Source: Saccharomyces uvarum
Taxonomy: Eukaryota > Ascomycota > Saccharomycetes > Saccharomycetales > Saccharomycetaceae
DNA length: 64,000 nucleotides
Reading direction: 5' to 3'
Assembly: GCA_947243795.1 (NCBI GenBank)
Contig: OX365934.1
Coordinates: 744,001-808,000 of the forward strand
Shown: piece after piece, positions 29,822-39,379 of the stretch
Numbering within the stretch: the stretch's first letter is position 1
Layout of the letters: every line of letters begins with the position of its first letter
Made by a program: the position numbers and the translations under genes
The notes under the pieces: generated by a model
Told to the model about the DNA's origin: nothing
What the model saw: the letters and a program-made list of their open reading frames with translations, nothing else
Databases searched by the model: none

Positions 29822-31102
29822 ATGACGGATCCCAGAAGAAGAACAGGTCGTCACTTCTTGACACCAGAAAATTTATCGTCTACGATACAAATCACAAGCT
29901 TACCCCCGGAGTGGAATCAAGATATAATTACGTCGGTCGTGGCAGGTTCTGGTCCAGTTATAGATATAAAACCTAAGAATGATCCGAGAACTGGTAAACT
30001 TACCGGTGTGCTGTTCGACTATCTGACTAGTAAAGACTGTAAACGTGCTTGGGAAACTTTAAATAGAATTGAAAATTTTCCCGTAAAGATAGAACAAATA
30101 ATTCCTTCAAACTATAAAGAGCATCTTAAAGAAGCAGCAAATAATAAAAATAATATTAATATTAATAATCAAAAGCAAGTGTTACAACTTAATAGAGACT
30201 CTTATCCCTTTGAAGCGGGATTAGAATTGCCATTTGAAATGGTGACGGAGGTTCCTATTCCCAGGCGACCACCACCACCGCAAGCTTTGAATAATGCCAA
30301 TTCCGCTTCAAATAACACAAATATTCAATTTCCTGATATATTAAGTAAAGCATCCAAACACTTGCCAACTTTCCAAGATGGCTCAATTACTGCCCCAGAT
30401 AAAATTTCACAAAATTTAAGCAAAATTCCACCATTGCAACTTATTGAAATCATATCTAATTTGAAAATCCTATCTAATCAAGAGAATATTCAGAAATCAC
30501 AGTTGGAATCCTTCTTGAACACCAACAACGATATCACCATATCTGTGACACAGGCCCTATTGGAAATGGGGTTCATAGATTACAGCGTGGTAACAAAAGT
30601 GTTGAAGTCTCAAACCAGTGAGGTTCCATCGATGCTTTCAAGTAACAATACAAGCAATTCAAACACCCCTATGGGCGGAATCAGAAACAATACTCCGCTG
30701 CACGTTTCGTCTAATGACGTCAATAACAACGCGAACAATATGCCACTGAACATGGGTATGCCCATGCCTATGGCAACGCCTCCATTTATTCCTCCGCCTT
30801 TACAGCAGCAGTCGTTTGGCTTTATGCCACCAGGACCGTTCATGCCTCCAACACAAGGCGCTGTACCCATGAACCAACCCTCGTCGGTTCAGCAACAAAG
30901 CATAAACACTGCAGAAGTGCCATCCGGAGCAAGTAAGGATAGTGGCAATGGGACCATCAATATGGCGAAACTGCAGCTGCTACCTGAAAACCAACAAGAC
31001 ATGATCAAACAAGTTCTTACGTTGACGCCTGTCCAGATCCAAAGTTTACCAAGTGACCAGCAACTTATGGTGGAAAACTTTAGAAAGGAATATATACTCT
31101 AA
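29822..31102 (+). CDS. PTI1: PTI1, cleavage and polyadenylation factor subunit
   Basis: A protein of 426 residues (425 recalled). Pti1 is a CstF-64 homologue and a subunit of the APT subcomplex of CPF, acting in 3'-end formation of mRNA and snoRNA. An RRM lies at about 17-95, beginning STIQITSLPPEW, with GKLTGVLFDYLTSKDCKRAW as the RNP region, although the aromatic RNP residues are weak. Then follow a low-complexity Asn-rich linker, a hinge-like helical block at about 195-260, a Pro/Met-rich stretch (GMPMPMATPPFIPPPL) and a C-terminal CstF-type helix bundle (LQLLPENQQDMIKQVLTLTP). The ATG at 29822 directly follows an A-rich leader. Confidence 0.95.
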   Translation: MTDPRRRTGRHFLTPENLSSTIQITSLPPEWNQDIITSVVAGSGPVIDIKPKNDPRTGKLTGVLFDYLTSKDCKRAWETLNRIENFPVKIEQIIPSNYKEHLKEAANNKNNININNQKQVLQLNRDSYPFEAGLELPFEMVTEVPIPRRPPPPQALNNANSASNNTNIQFPDILSKASKHLPTFQDGSITAPDKISQNLSKIPPLQLIEIISNLKILSNQENIQKSQLESFLNTNNDITISVTQALLEMGFIDYSVVTKVLKSQTSEVPSMLSSNNTSNSNTPMGGIRNNTPLHVSSNDVNNNANNMPLNMGMPMPMATPPFIPPPLQQQSFGFMPPGPFMPPTQGAVPMNQPSSVQQQSINTAEVPSGASKDSGNGTINMAKLQLLPENQQDMIKQVLTLTPVQIQSLPSDQQLMVENFRKEYIL

Positions 31103-31155
31103 ATAATTACACACAAAATGTACCAGCAAACTGCACTTAATTATACGTGCCTTGA

Positions 31156-31177
31156 ACCTGCACCTGCACCTGCACCT
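31156..31177 (+). repeat. Tandem hexamer repeat ACCTGC x 3.7
   Basis: ACCTGC is repeated three times and followed by ACCT, about 55 bp after the PTI1 stop. Its length probably varies between strains. Confidence 0.85.
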
Positions 31178-31376
31178 CTTATCAACCAGGCGGCACTTAA
31201 CCGTGACATTGAAATGTGATGCCTTCTTATACAGATGCTTTTGCCTTGCCATAAATCTGTCAATTACACACTTTCCCACGCCACATCATTCGCTGAGATA
31301 TTTCCACGCAATATCATAAAAATGCGCGGCGGTGCCTTAAACGGCAAAATCTTCAATTCTAGGTCTATCATCGACA

Positions 31377-31386
31377 CATGTGAATT
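31377..31386. promoter_or_regulatory. Inositol/choline-responsive element of CHO2
   Basis: CATGTGAATT matches nine of ten positions of the UAS-INO/ICRE consensus (CAYRTGAARW), the Ino2-Ino4 site. It lies 319 bp before the CHO2 ATG. CHO2 is a known Ino2/Ino4 target. Confidence 0.6.
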
Positions 31387-31704
31387 TATAAGTAGGCATA
31401 TGAAAATATAATGAATTGGTTCGCGTTTCCCTTTATTTCTTTCCCATGCTAACAGTTTCTACTGAGCCTCCGAAATATAACATACAGACTACAGTTTACT
31501 TCAAAGGTTTTTGTCTCCTTTAGCTCAACACTCTTCCTTTTCTTCTTTCTCCCCCTAAAATAATAATCGTTAGTTCAACCTAACAAAGTCAGAGAGCTTC
31601 GTTGCTAAGAGAAAATAGATCTACTTTTCATAGCAAGTTAAATATCTTTGTTGAACTGTGAAAGAAAAGAATATATTCGAGTGATATAAAGACTTTTTTT
31701 ATAG

Positions 31705-34317
31705 ATGTCTAACTGTAATATTACAGTGTCCGAGATGGTTGATCCTGTGGCAAAAGATAAAGGTTCTGATTACACCAAGGCGAAAACCCGGTCGAGTAAT
31801 GTAACTTTTAGACCGCCTGTGACCCACGATATGGTGCGTTCGCTTTTTGATCCAACTTTGAAGAAGTCTTTACTGGAGAAATGTATTGCGCTCGCCATTC
31901 TATCGAATTTCTTAATTTGTTACTGGTCTTATCAAAGATTTGGCATCCAGTTTACCAAGTATTTTTTTCTTTTACAATATATGTTCTGGAGAGTAGCCTA
32001 TAATTTGGGTATTGGTCTTGTGCTACATTACCAGTCCCACTATGAAACGTTAACAAACTGTGCTAAAACTCATGCGATTTTTAGCAAGGAGAAACCGCAG
32101 ACACAACATGGTAGTTCAGATTTCTCAACAAACTCTAGTCCGTTCCCAGAAAAGTTCTGGAATTTTATCAGAAAATTTTCTCAGTATGAGATCAGGTCAA
32201 AAATGCCAAAAGAATATGATTTATTCGCTTATCCGGAAGAAATTAATGTTTGGTTGATTTTCCGTCAATTTGTTGATTTGATTTTGATGCAAGATTTTGT
32301 AACTTACATTATTTACGTTTACCTTTCCATCCCATACAACTGGGATCAAATATGCAATTGGAGATCTCTATTCGGTGTCATTTTAATTCTATTTAATATC
32401 TGGGTTAAAGTGGATGCGCATCGTGTGGTCAAGGATTATGCTTGGTACTGGGGTGATTTCTTCTTCTTAGAAGAATCTGAATTGATTTTTGACGGTGTTT
32501 TCAATATCTCCCCCCATCCAATGTATTCCATTGGTTATTTGGGCTACTATGGTTTATCGTTGATTTGTAATGACTACAGAGTTCTTTTGGTGTCTGTATT
32601 TGGCCATTATTCACAATTTCTATTTTTGAAATACGTGGAGAATCCTCACATCGAAAGAACCTACGGTGATGACTTTGATTCCGAATCTCAAGTAAACGGC
32701 AGAATTGATGATTTGATCTCAAAGGAAAATTACGACTACTCAAGACCACTGATCAACATGGGCTTTTCGTTTAACAATTTCAACAAGCTAAGATTTACCG
32801 ACTATTTCACCATCGGTACTGTAGTGGCACTCACCTTGGGAGCAATCCTAAATGTAAAGTCCATTAATTTGAATTATTTGTTCATTGCTGTATTTATGGC
32901 AAAATTGGTTTCCTGGCTATTTATCTCCACTATACTGTATAAACAATCCAAGACTAAATGGTTTACAAGATTGTTTTTAGAGAACGGGTACACTCAAGTT
33001 CATTCCTATGAACAATGGCAATTCATTTACAATTATTATCTGGTGCTGACATACACACTGATGATAATTCAAACTGGTCTTCAAATGTGGAGCAACTACT
33101 CTAGCGTAAATAACAGTCAACTTATCTTTGGTTTGATTCTTGTGGCTTTACAAACCTGGTGTGATAAAGAAACTAGGCTAGCCATTTCTGATTTTGGTTG
33201 GTTTTATGGTGATTTCTTCTTGAGTAACTACATCTCAACCAGAAAGTTAACTTCCCAAGGTATTTATAGATACTTAAACAACCCTGAAGCAGTTTTGGGA
33301 ATTGTCGGTATTTGGGGTACTGTGCTGATGACAAATTTTGCCGTACCAAATATAATATTAGCTGTTTTGTGGACTTTAACAAACTTCGTTCTTGTCAAGT
33401 TTATTGAAACACCTCATGTCAATAAGATTTACGGTGAGACTAAACGCGTCAGTGGTGTTGGAAAGACTCTGTTAGGCTTGAAGCCTTTGAAACAAGTTTC
33501 AGATATTGTCCATAGAATCGAAAATATCATCGTTAAATCTCTAATCGATGAAAGTAAGAAGCCCAATAGTGGGGCAGAACTCTTACCTAAAAGCTATCGA
33601 GAAAACAAGGACTGGAGCGTCTTAATTCAAGATGCGATGGATAGCGTTGCGACAAGATTGAGTCCGTACTGCGAATTGAACATTGAAAATGAAGTAACGG
33701 AGAATAATTTTGTGTTACCTGCACCAATAACTTTAAACTGGAAATTGCCCATCGAACTCTATAATGAAGATGATTGGATTGGACTGTACAAAGTCATTGA
33801 TACAAGGGCTGATCGTGAAAAGACAAAAGTTGGTTCAGGTGGTCACTGGAGTGCGACCTTCAAAACCTCATACATGAACCACGGCTTGAGACATAAAGAA
33901 TCTATTACTGATTTCAAGGTAAATGAAAAGTACGTTCAAGGCAAAATAACATTCGATACATCCTTATTGTGCTTTGAGAATAGTATCTATGAGTTTAGGT
34001 ATCACTCTGGAAACTCCCATAAGGTTCTATTGATTTCTACGCCATTTGAAATCTCGTTACCGGCATTGAATACTGAAACGTGTGAACTTTTTGAAAAGGA
34101 TTTAACTGAGTTTTTGACCAAAGTAAATGTTTTAAAGGACGGTAAATTTTATCCTTTAGGCAATAGGTTCTTTGGAATGGATTGCTTGAAACAGTTGATA
34201 AAAATCTCGATTGGTGTTGAGCTTTCTACTGAATATATAAAGAGAGTGAATGGGGATGCTAACGTTATTTCACATAGGGCCTGGAGTATAAAGCAAACAC
34301 TTGATAGTCTTGCATGA
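31705..34317 (+). CDS. CHO2: CHO2, phosphatidylethanolamine N-methyltransferase
   Basis: A protein of 870 residues (869 recalled). It carries out the first methylation of phosphatidylethanolamine in the ER, using S-adenosylmethionine. Opi3 does the next two steps to phosphatidylcholine. Hydrophobic spans occur throughout about 55-570, in two related halves. Each half has the methyltransferase pattern: DYAWYWGDFFFLEESELIFD with ISPHPMYSIGYLGYYG, and SDFGWFYGDFFLSN with GIYRYLNNPEAVLGIVG. Short ENPHIERTYG/ETPHVNKIYG repeats end the halves. The C-terminal 250 residues are soluble. The ATG at 31705 is first in frame. It is intact. Confidence 0.98.
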   Translation: MSNCNITVSEMVDPVAKDKGSDYTKAKTRSSNVTFRPPVTHDMVRSLFDPTLKKSLLEKCIALAILSNFLICYWSYQRFGIQFTKYFFLLQYMFWRVAYNLGIGLVLHYQSHYETLTNCAKTHAIFSKEKPQTQHGSSDFSTNSSPFPEKFWNFIRKFSQYEIRSKMPKEYDLFAYPEEINVWLIFRQFVDLILMQDFVTYIIYVYLSIPYNWDQICNWRSLFGVILILFNIWVKVDAHRVVKDYAWYWGDFFFLEESELIFDGVFNISPHPMYSIGYLGYYGLSLICNDYRVLLVSVFGHYSQFLFLKYVENPHIERTYGDDFDSESQVNGRIDDLISKENYDYSRPLINMGFSFNNFNKLRFTDYFTIGTVVALTLGAILNVKSINLNYLFIAVFMAKLVSWLFISTILYKQSKTKWFTRLFLENGYTQVHSYEQWQFIYNYYLVLTYTLMIIQTGLQMWSNYSSVNNSQLIFGLILVALQTWCDKETRLAISDFGWFYGDFFLSNYISTRKLTSQGIYRYLNNPEAVLGIVGIWGTVLMTNFAVPNIILAVLWTLTNFVLVKFIETPHVNKIYGETKRVSGVGKTLLGLKPLKQVSDIVHRIENIIVKSLIDESKKPNSGAELLPKSYRENKDWSVLIQDAMDSVATRLSPYCELNIENEVTENNFVLPAPITLNWKLPIELYNEDDWIGLYKVIDTRADREKTKVGSGGHWSATFKTSYMNHGLRHKESITDFKVNEKYVQGKITFDTSLLCFENSIYEFRYHSGNSHKVLLISTPFEISLPALNTETCELFEKDLTEFLTKVNVLKDGKFYPLGNRFFGMDCLKQLIKISIGVELSTEYIKRVNGDANVISHRAWSIKQTLDSLA

Positions 34318-34539
34318 GCACTTTCACAAAATAGTGCATGTGTTCAAAGAAAAGTTTCAAGATTATAAACACACATTATAATAGCAGTGATTTTGTAATT
34401 CTTTTTTAACAGTGTTATATTATATATATATATCGGTAATAATGATACTAATAAATTATAATGATGATGTAAAATGCCTGTATACGTACTTGTATTATAA
34501 AGTTTCTTATTTTCAAAAGTTCCTTCACTTTTTCTACCA

Positions 34540-35310
34540 TTAAGCTGACTTTGCGTCTAAATTATTCTGTTCCAATAAGCAGCTTATCATTAAATCCCTG
34601 TAACGCTTATAGTGTTCCTTGCAAGCACTGATGCATTCTAAAATATCTTCGTGGTCGCCTTCGTCCTTCCACAGACCTACAATTTCTTCCCCATTTTTAA
34701 TAAATGATACGACAGTACCGTTGGCCTCCCCAGCAGCCGCCATGTCCACTATTTCGATACCAGCATCGGCTAAAGCTAGTGTTATACTAGTAATGCAATG
34801 AGGTATGAGAGAGGATATTTGGGAAAACAGTTTTTTGCTCTGTAATTCTTCATCAAGAGTTTCATTTTGAAGTTCCTTATCATATGTTAAATAGACAAAG
34901 ATGTCAATGCCAGATTTTGGATAACGACCCAGGTTAACCACTGAATTGAATATGCCCATTAGAAAACTACCAACTTCCTTGAGTTCGTTAGTATTGTACT
35001 TTTCTAGAAGTCCATTCTTCAGTTGAATAGATATAGTACCCTGAGATGTGAAAGAACCTCTAATGGAACGTGGGCCATATACAGCGGTAATTAATGACGT
35101 CTGATGTCTTGAGTTTCTGGCTTCTACTAAAGCAGATCCGTTACAGTTCTCAATGAATCCTGTGTGTAAAGAAAGTACCTCTTCACCTTCGCCGTCTTTG
35201 GGGGGTGTATTCGTTACAGTCTTCTCGACTGCATCAACAGTAGTGTAACTAAATGCCATTGGCTTGGCAGCAGCTGGACCTAGTAACCTTCTTCTATCTT
35301 GAACATTCAT
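34540..35310 (-). CDS. MTR3: MTR3, exosome core subunit of RNase PH type
   Basis: A protein of 256 residues (250 recalled), one of the six RNase PH-like ring subunits of the nine-subunit exosome, essential for 3'-5' RNA processing. N-terminal [20 protein letters not shown] is followed by a variable segment and then the RNase PH fold: [71 protein letters not shown] and [14 protein letters not shown]. As in other eukaryotic core subunits, the phosphorolytic residues are not conserved. The extra residues compared with S. cerevisiae lie in the variable N-terminal linker and the C-terminal tail. Confidence 0.95.
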   Translation of the reverse strand: MNVQDRRRLLGPAAAKPMAFSYTTVDAVEKTVTNTPPKDGEGEEVLSLHTGFIENCNGSALVEARNSRHQTSLITAVYGPRSIRGSFTSQGTISIQLKNGLLEKYNTNELKEVGSFLMGIFNSVVNLGRYPKSGIDIFVYLTYDKELQNETLDEELQSKKLFSQISSLIPHCITSITLALADAGIEIVDMAAAGEANGTVVSFIKNGEEIVGLWKDEGDHEDILECISACKEHYKRYRDLMISCLLEQNNLDAKSA

Positions 35311-35685
35311 GTTTTTTCACGGTAATGTTGATATGAATATGCCTTGGTTCCCACTTTAGACGAGCTAAAATAACGAAAAATATTCCAAAAAAAGTTTCTA
35401 ATATCATGTCAAGCCAGGGTTGAAGCAGTTTTTAACTATTCCATATAGATTGAAATTTTTTTGAATATTTTTCAGTTCTTGTATCCATCCGTATCTAGCG
35501 ATCTCATCTCGTTGGAGATGAAAAACAGGCAATTGTAAAAGATGGTGAATAAAAAGCTTAAGAATGTATCCTATTTACTTACTAATGTACATAAAATATT
35601 ATAAACCAGAATATTCCTCAAAGATGGAATATAGTAATTAACGTAAAAAAAGAAAAATGAAGTTGAAACTTATTTAAATTTTCCA
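35311..35685. other. MTR3 promoter and NSR1 3' region
   Basis: A gap of 375 bp. It includes an RRPE-like TGAAATTTTTTTGA at about 35451-35464 upstream of MTR3 and AT-rich sequence that ends NSR1 transcripts. No gene is seen. Confidence 0.4.
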
Positions 35686-36852
35686 TTAATCAAATGTTTT
35701 CTTTGAACCAGCGAAAGAAGCAGTGTTTCTTGATCTGCCCAATGGAGCAGTGTTGGCACCGGAACCAGTTGGTCTGAAACCACCACGGCCACCACGAGCA
35801 CCACCACGGGAGCCACCACGGGAGCCACCGAAACCACGGTTACCACCACGGCCACCACCACGGCCACCGAAACCACGGCTACCACCACGGCCACCATCGT
35901 TGTTTGGTCTTGGAGAAGAGTAGTCTAATCTGACTGGTCTGTTGTCGATGTATTCACCTTGCAAAGCATCTAGAGCCTTCTTGGCGTCATCCAAGCTAGT
36001 GTATTGAACGTAACCGAAACCCTTTGGTTGTTCGGTTTCTGGATGTGTTGGAATACGAACGGAAACAACTTCACCGTGCTTGGCGAACATTTCGAAAATG
36101 GTGTCTCTGTCAGCGTTGAAAGACAAGTTACCCAAGAATAAAGTGTCAGATGGTTCAGATGGAGTGTCACCGAACTTCTTGGCACGATCGTTGTTGTTGT
36201 TGTTACCGGCTGGCTTACTTGTGGAGATGTCACAGTTAATTGGTCTACCATCGATTTCCTTACCTTGCATTTCTTGAATGGCCTTTTCAGCGTAAGATTG
36301 GTTTTCGAAATCAACGTAACCGTAACCACGAGATCTGTCGGTACCTCTTTCTAAGATGACTCTAGCGCTGATGACACCACCAATGTGTTCGAATTCCTTC
36401 TTTAACCATTCATCATCAATGGACCATGATAGTCTACCGACGAAGATAGTAGCAGGTTCTTGGGATTCTTCGTTCTTTTGTTTCTTGTTAGATTCTTCTT
36501 CTTCTTCTTCTTCTTCTTCAGCGTCTACAGATTTACGCTTCTTTTCGTTAGATTCTTCTTTTTCGCTTTCGTCAGATGAATCAGAGCTGGAAGATTCTTT
36601 AGATTCTTCTTTCTTACTTTCTTCCTCGTCGGAAGAAGATTCAGAGGAGGAGGCATCCTTGGTTTCCTTCTTGGTTTCAGTTTCACTTTCACTGTCAGAA
36701 GAGGATGAAGATGAATCAGATTCAGATTCAGAGGATGAAGATGAGGATGATGAAGCGGAAGAGGAAGAGACGGCAGCAGCCTTTTCTTCCTTGGTCTGCT
36801 TGGAGGCCTTAGCTTCCTTCTTGTTACCTTTTACTTTAGTAGTCTTAGCCAT
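35686..36852 (-). CDS. NSR1: NSR1, nucleolin-like nucleolar protein
   Basis: A protein of 388 residues, shorter than the 414 recalled for S. cerevisiae. Nsr1 binds pre-rRNA and nuclear localisation signals and is needed for 18S rRNA processing. The N-terminus (to about 130) alternates Ser runs, acidic runs and Lys-rich segments. Two RRMs follow: ATIFVGRLSWSIDDEWL with RSRGYGYVDFE (about 135-210), and TLFLGNLSFNADRDTIFEMF with PKGFGYVQYTS (about 235-312). The C-terminus is an RGG-rich tail (GGRGGSRGFGGRGGGRGG). The length difference is probably due to contraction of the low-complexity ends. Codon bias is strong. The ATG is at complement 36850-36852. Confidence 0.97.
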   Translation of the reverse strand: MAKTTKVKGNKKEAKASKQTKEEKAAAVSSSSASSSSSSSSESESDSSSSSSDSESETETKKETKDASSSESSSDEEESKKEESKESSSSDSSDESEKEESNEKKRKSVDAEEEEEEEEESNKKQKNEESQEPATIFVGRLSWSIDDEWLKKEFEHIGGVISARVILERGTDRSRGYGYVDFENQSYAEKAIQEMQGKEIDGRPINCDISTSKPAGNNNNNDRAKKFGDTPSEPSDTLFLGNLSFNADRDTIFEMFAKHGEVVSVRIPTHPETEQPKGFGYVQYTSLDDAKKALDALQGEYIDNRPVRLDYSSPRPNNDGGRGGSRGFGGRGGGRGGNRGFGGSRGGSRGGARGGRGGFRPTGSGANTAPLGRSRNTASFAGSKKTFD

Positions 36853-37840
36853 CTTATATTATCCTGTTCGGGGTTGAGTGATCTGCGATTGGTTAACGGT
36901 TACTTTTACAAGGAATATTAAAAGAAGAGTGAGAAGAGAAAAGACAAGAACGTATCAACTATACAGCAAGTGCAGACAATATCCACAACACTTAAGTACT
37001 TTTAGTGAACGATTGAAAATTTTCATTCTTGCGATGAGCTGCCCTTGCAAATTTTTCACCAAGGAAAAAGAAAAAAAAGAAATGGAGTGAAAAAAGAAAC
37101 GAAAAGAAAAAAAGGGCAGGAGGGACCCATACATTAGACCGCTTACCCCCCCGGAGATTACGTATATTGCAATAAAGGAAAATAAGGATTACTAGTACAA
37201 TGCAAGTGTTTAACTCTAGTTATATCAGTGGACCTTCGAGAGGAAGGGTTTATGTGTGTGCGCGAGTGCACAGGTCAACCAAAGGTGTTGTTTTAAGAAT
37301 TTATGTGCGGGGAAGGGAATATGAATTGATGACCTTTAAAGAAGGGTGAAGAACCAGGAGCGTCTTACCTGGACCGTACATAATTGGAAAGTCGATACGT
37401 AGCACAAAAGTCTTTGTTCTTTAGTTTCCTATAAAATCTTGTGCCTTTGGATTTATATGTATTTGCGTTTTTGTTCATTTTTATGTTAAGGTTTTCTGGC
37501 TTTTGTCATTTGGAATGTGCAAGAGAAAAACAGATACTAAGGACTAAAGATAAACAAAACAAAAGCGGTGCACTTGAAAATATAAGATTTAAATGTATAT
37601 TTACTCTATATATATGTATGTGAAACTAACTAAGGAAGAACAAAGTAACTTGGAAAAACACCAAAGATATACTTGGAAGAAGGTTTTTTTAAAAAAAGTG
37701 AAAAAAAAAACCTATTGAGAAATCACGTTTATATCGCAAGTGCATGAACTGCTGATGTGTTGGATTGCCAAAGATCCATAAAAAAGAATATATTTATATT
37801 TGGGAGAGGGGTGTTTTTTATTGTTGTTGCTTGTGTCTTC
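36853..37840. other. NSR1 promoter and RTS3 3' region
   Basis: A gap of 988 bp. NSR1 regulatory motifs lie at 37014-37058. A G-rich TGTGTGTGCGCGAGTGC stretch lies around 37253-37269. The right third is AT-rich and should hold the RTS3 3' end. I see no gene. Confidence 0.5.
37014..37058 (-). promoter_or_regulatory. RRPE-PAC-RRPE cluster of NSR1
   Basis: TGAAAATTTT (37014-37023), a perfect PAC box GCGATGAGCT (37031-37040) and AAATTTTTCA (37049-37058, reverse RRPE) lie within 45 bp, about 160-205 bp upstream of the NSR1 start. These are the Stb3 and Dot6/Tod6 sites that couple ribosome biogenesis genes to TOR/PKA signalling. Confidence 0.85.
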
Positions 37841-38632
37841 TTATTTCAATGACCCCGTTTGGAATCTTTTTGCCATGAGATCAGCCTTCAAAGAGTTCGA
37901 GCCGTCGATGCTGTAATTAGAGGAACGCCTTCTTCTATCATGGAGCAAAGTGCCCGATTCAGTCCAATCGCTAGAAGAAAACCCGCCGCTAAGTGAGCGT
38001 GGGAGGTGGGTATGGTGAGAGAGGTCGGTGGAAAGGTTCCTTTTGGACATGGGCGTTGAGTTAGTTTTAGTCTCTATGGGGAAAATTGTATCTGAGATGT
38101 TTGTCATGTTGGACACAGAAGCATTCCGGCTTGGCCTTCCATGGCGGTGGGCGATGTGTGTCAGAGTATCCTTGGGAGTTAGAGGAAGCACGGTGCGTTT
38201 CGAGGCGACCTCTGAAAACTTAAGGGTTGGAGTGTCAAAAGTGTAGCCGTAACTGCAGTCATCGTCGTCAAAAATAGCTGATTCGCTCTCCAAGGAGGGC
38301 GATGATCTTCTTGCTGGTAGTGGGTGATGCAGTTGGTTTTTCAATCTAGAGTTTTCCTCTTTCAAAGTTTCAATTTCCCGAAGCAGTCTCACCACAATAG
38401 CGTCTTGTTCTTTTTCCATCTCGTTAATTATCTCTTCCCTCGAAAGCCTCCTTTGCCCTGATGCTGAAGGGGAGGTGGACGACGATGACGTCGACAATCT
38501 GTGCACATCACGTGCCACAACTGGCCTAATGGCTCTGGTAACAGAGGTTTGTCTATCTCTCGATGGTTTGGCCACAGCCTTCTTGTACTTTGGTTCTTTG
38601 TTCATGTTGACAATTTTTGAGGTGACGATCAT
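37841..38632 (-). CDS. RTS3: RTS3, putative PP2A-associated protein
   Basis: A protein of 263 residues, the same length as recalled for S. cerevisiae Rts3, which was linked to protein phosphatase 2A complexes. The N-terminus is basic (KEPKYKKAVAKPSRDRQ). A predicted coiled coil lies at about 65-105 (SREEIINEMEKEQDAIVVRLLREIETLKEENSRLKNQL, quoted as one helix from Ser 68). The remainder is Ser/Thr-rich with many possible phosphosites such as TPK and SPS. There is no enzyme domain, so it is more likely a regulator or adaptor. The ATG is at complement 38630-38632. Another Met occurs at residue 10. Confidence 0.88.
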   Translation of the reverse strand: MIVTSKIVNMNKEPKYKKAVAKPSRDRQTSVTRAIRPVVARDVHRLSTSSSSTSPSASGQRRLSREEIINEMEKEQDAIVVRLLREIETLKEENSRLKNQLHHPLPARRSSPSLESESAIFDDDDCSYGYTFDTPTLKFSEVASKRTVLPLTPKDTLTHIAHRHGRPSRNASVSNMTNISDTIFPIETKTNSTPMSKRNLSTDLSHHTHLPRSLSGGFSSSDWTESGTLLHDRRRRSSNYSIDGSNSLKADLMAKRFQTGSLK

Positions 38633-39016
38633 TATCTTCTACTTATGCTAAGAGAATATAGGAGCGGATTGGTTCTTTTATATAACAGGGGAAACAAATC
38701 AAACGACAAAATTAATATTACCAAAAGAAAAGAGTTTTCCAAGGTTGAGGGCGAAGATAAGCTTTATATATATGCAAGTCCATTTTTGTACGGGCGAAAT
38801 CGTCTAAGCCAACGATAACAATAGCCAGCTGTGACCGTTGAGTACAGCGTGGGGCAGTTTTTAGCGTCGTTGATAAGGACGCATTATCTCATCATCCATC
38901 GCCAACTAGGACCTTAACAGCAAGGCCCGAATTTCCGTGGAAACGCATAGAAAAAATAATCCGGGCTGTGAGGGGTCGGCCTAGGGCGAATGTCTCCTCC
39001 GGTCGGGGACAGTAAC

Positions 39017-39024
39017 TCCGCGGA
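39017..39024. promoter_or_regulatory. PDRE-like palindrome TCCGCGGA
   Basis: TCCGCGGA is the optimal Pdr1/Pdr3 response element, here inside the 10-bp palindrome CTCCGCGGAG (39016-39025). It lies 363 bp before the small gene and 385 bp before RTS3. One chance occurrence in a window of this size would not be surprising. Confidence 0.45.
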
Positions 39025-39180
39025 GCTACTTCTAGGAACTTTTTGTGGTGGGCTGTGATCAATCATCTGTAAGAGCAGGATGTGTCATCTTCGGCGAGGT
39101 GAGGTTGGATGGCTTGGTGTTATGCTTATGCTTCTTGCGCGTCGTGTTGGACACGCTGTTCGTGGCCTTGGTGGAGGGAT

Positions 39181-39220
39181 GTGCGGGAGAGCCACAAAAC
39201 ACGTTGTGGCTCTTCCGCAC
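39181..39220. repeat. Hairpin with 17-bp stem and 6-base loop
   Basis: GTGCGGGAGAGCCACAA (39181-39197) pairs with TTGTGGCTCTTCCGCAC (39204-39220) around the loop AACACG. Sixteen Watson-Crick pairs and one G-U pair form a very stable stem in RNA. It lies 160 bp upstream of the small-protein gene. I do not know its role. Confidence 0.9.
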
Positions 39221-39379
39221 CGGTTCTTGCTTCCCCCGCTTTGCAAAAAGTCGTGCATGTGCGAGTGATGATATCATATTTAGTATCTTTTAGTGATTCC
39301 GCTATATGAATTACAGTACTCGCAGGATCACAGATCAATAACACAAACAATAAAGCTAGAATAACACACACACGCACAC

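Larger units (their letters stand above)
31103..31704. other. CHO2 upstream region
   Basis: A gap of 602 bp containing the PTI1 3' region, a short tandem hexamer repeat (31156-31177), an ICRE-like element (31377-31386) and an AT-rich leader before CHO2. No other gene is seen. Confidence 0.5.
38633..39379. other. Divergent region between RTS3 and the small gene
   Basis: This gap of 747 bp is unusually GC-rich in its middle (about 38930-39260). It has an AGGGG stress element near 38971, a PDRE-like palindrome (39017-39024) and a long hairpin (39181-39220). Overlapping short ORFs on both strands at 39045-39377 reflect the GC-rich composition and look like chance. Confidence 0.5.

Noticed and set aside
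36356-36877. Plus-strand 173-codon ORF antisense to NSR1
   Set aside because: It is the Ser/Asp-rich mirror of the NSR1 acidic repeats, and corresponds to the dubious ORF YGR160W.
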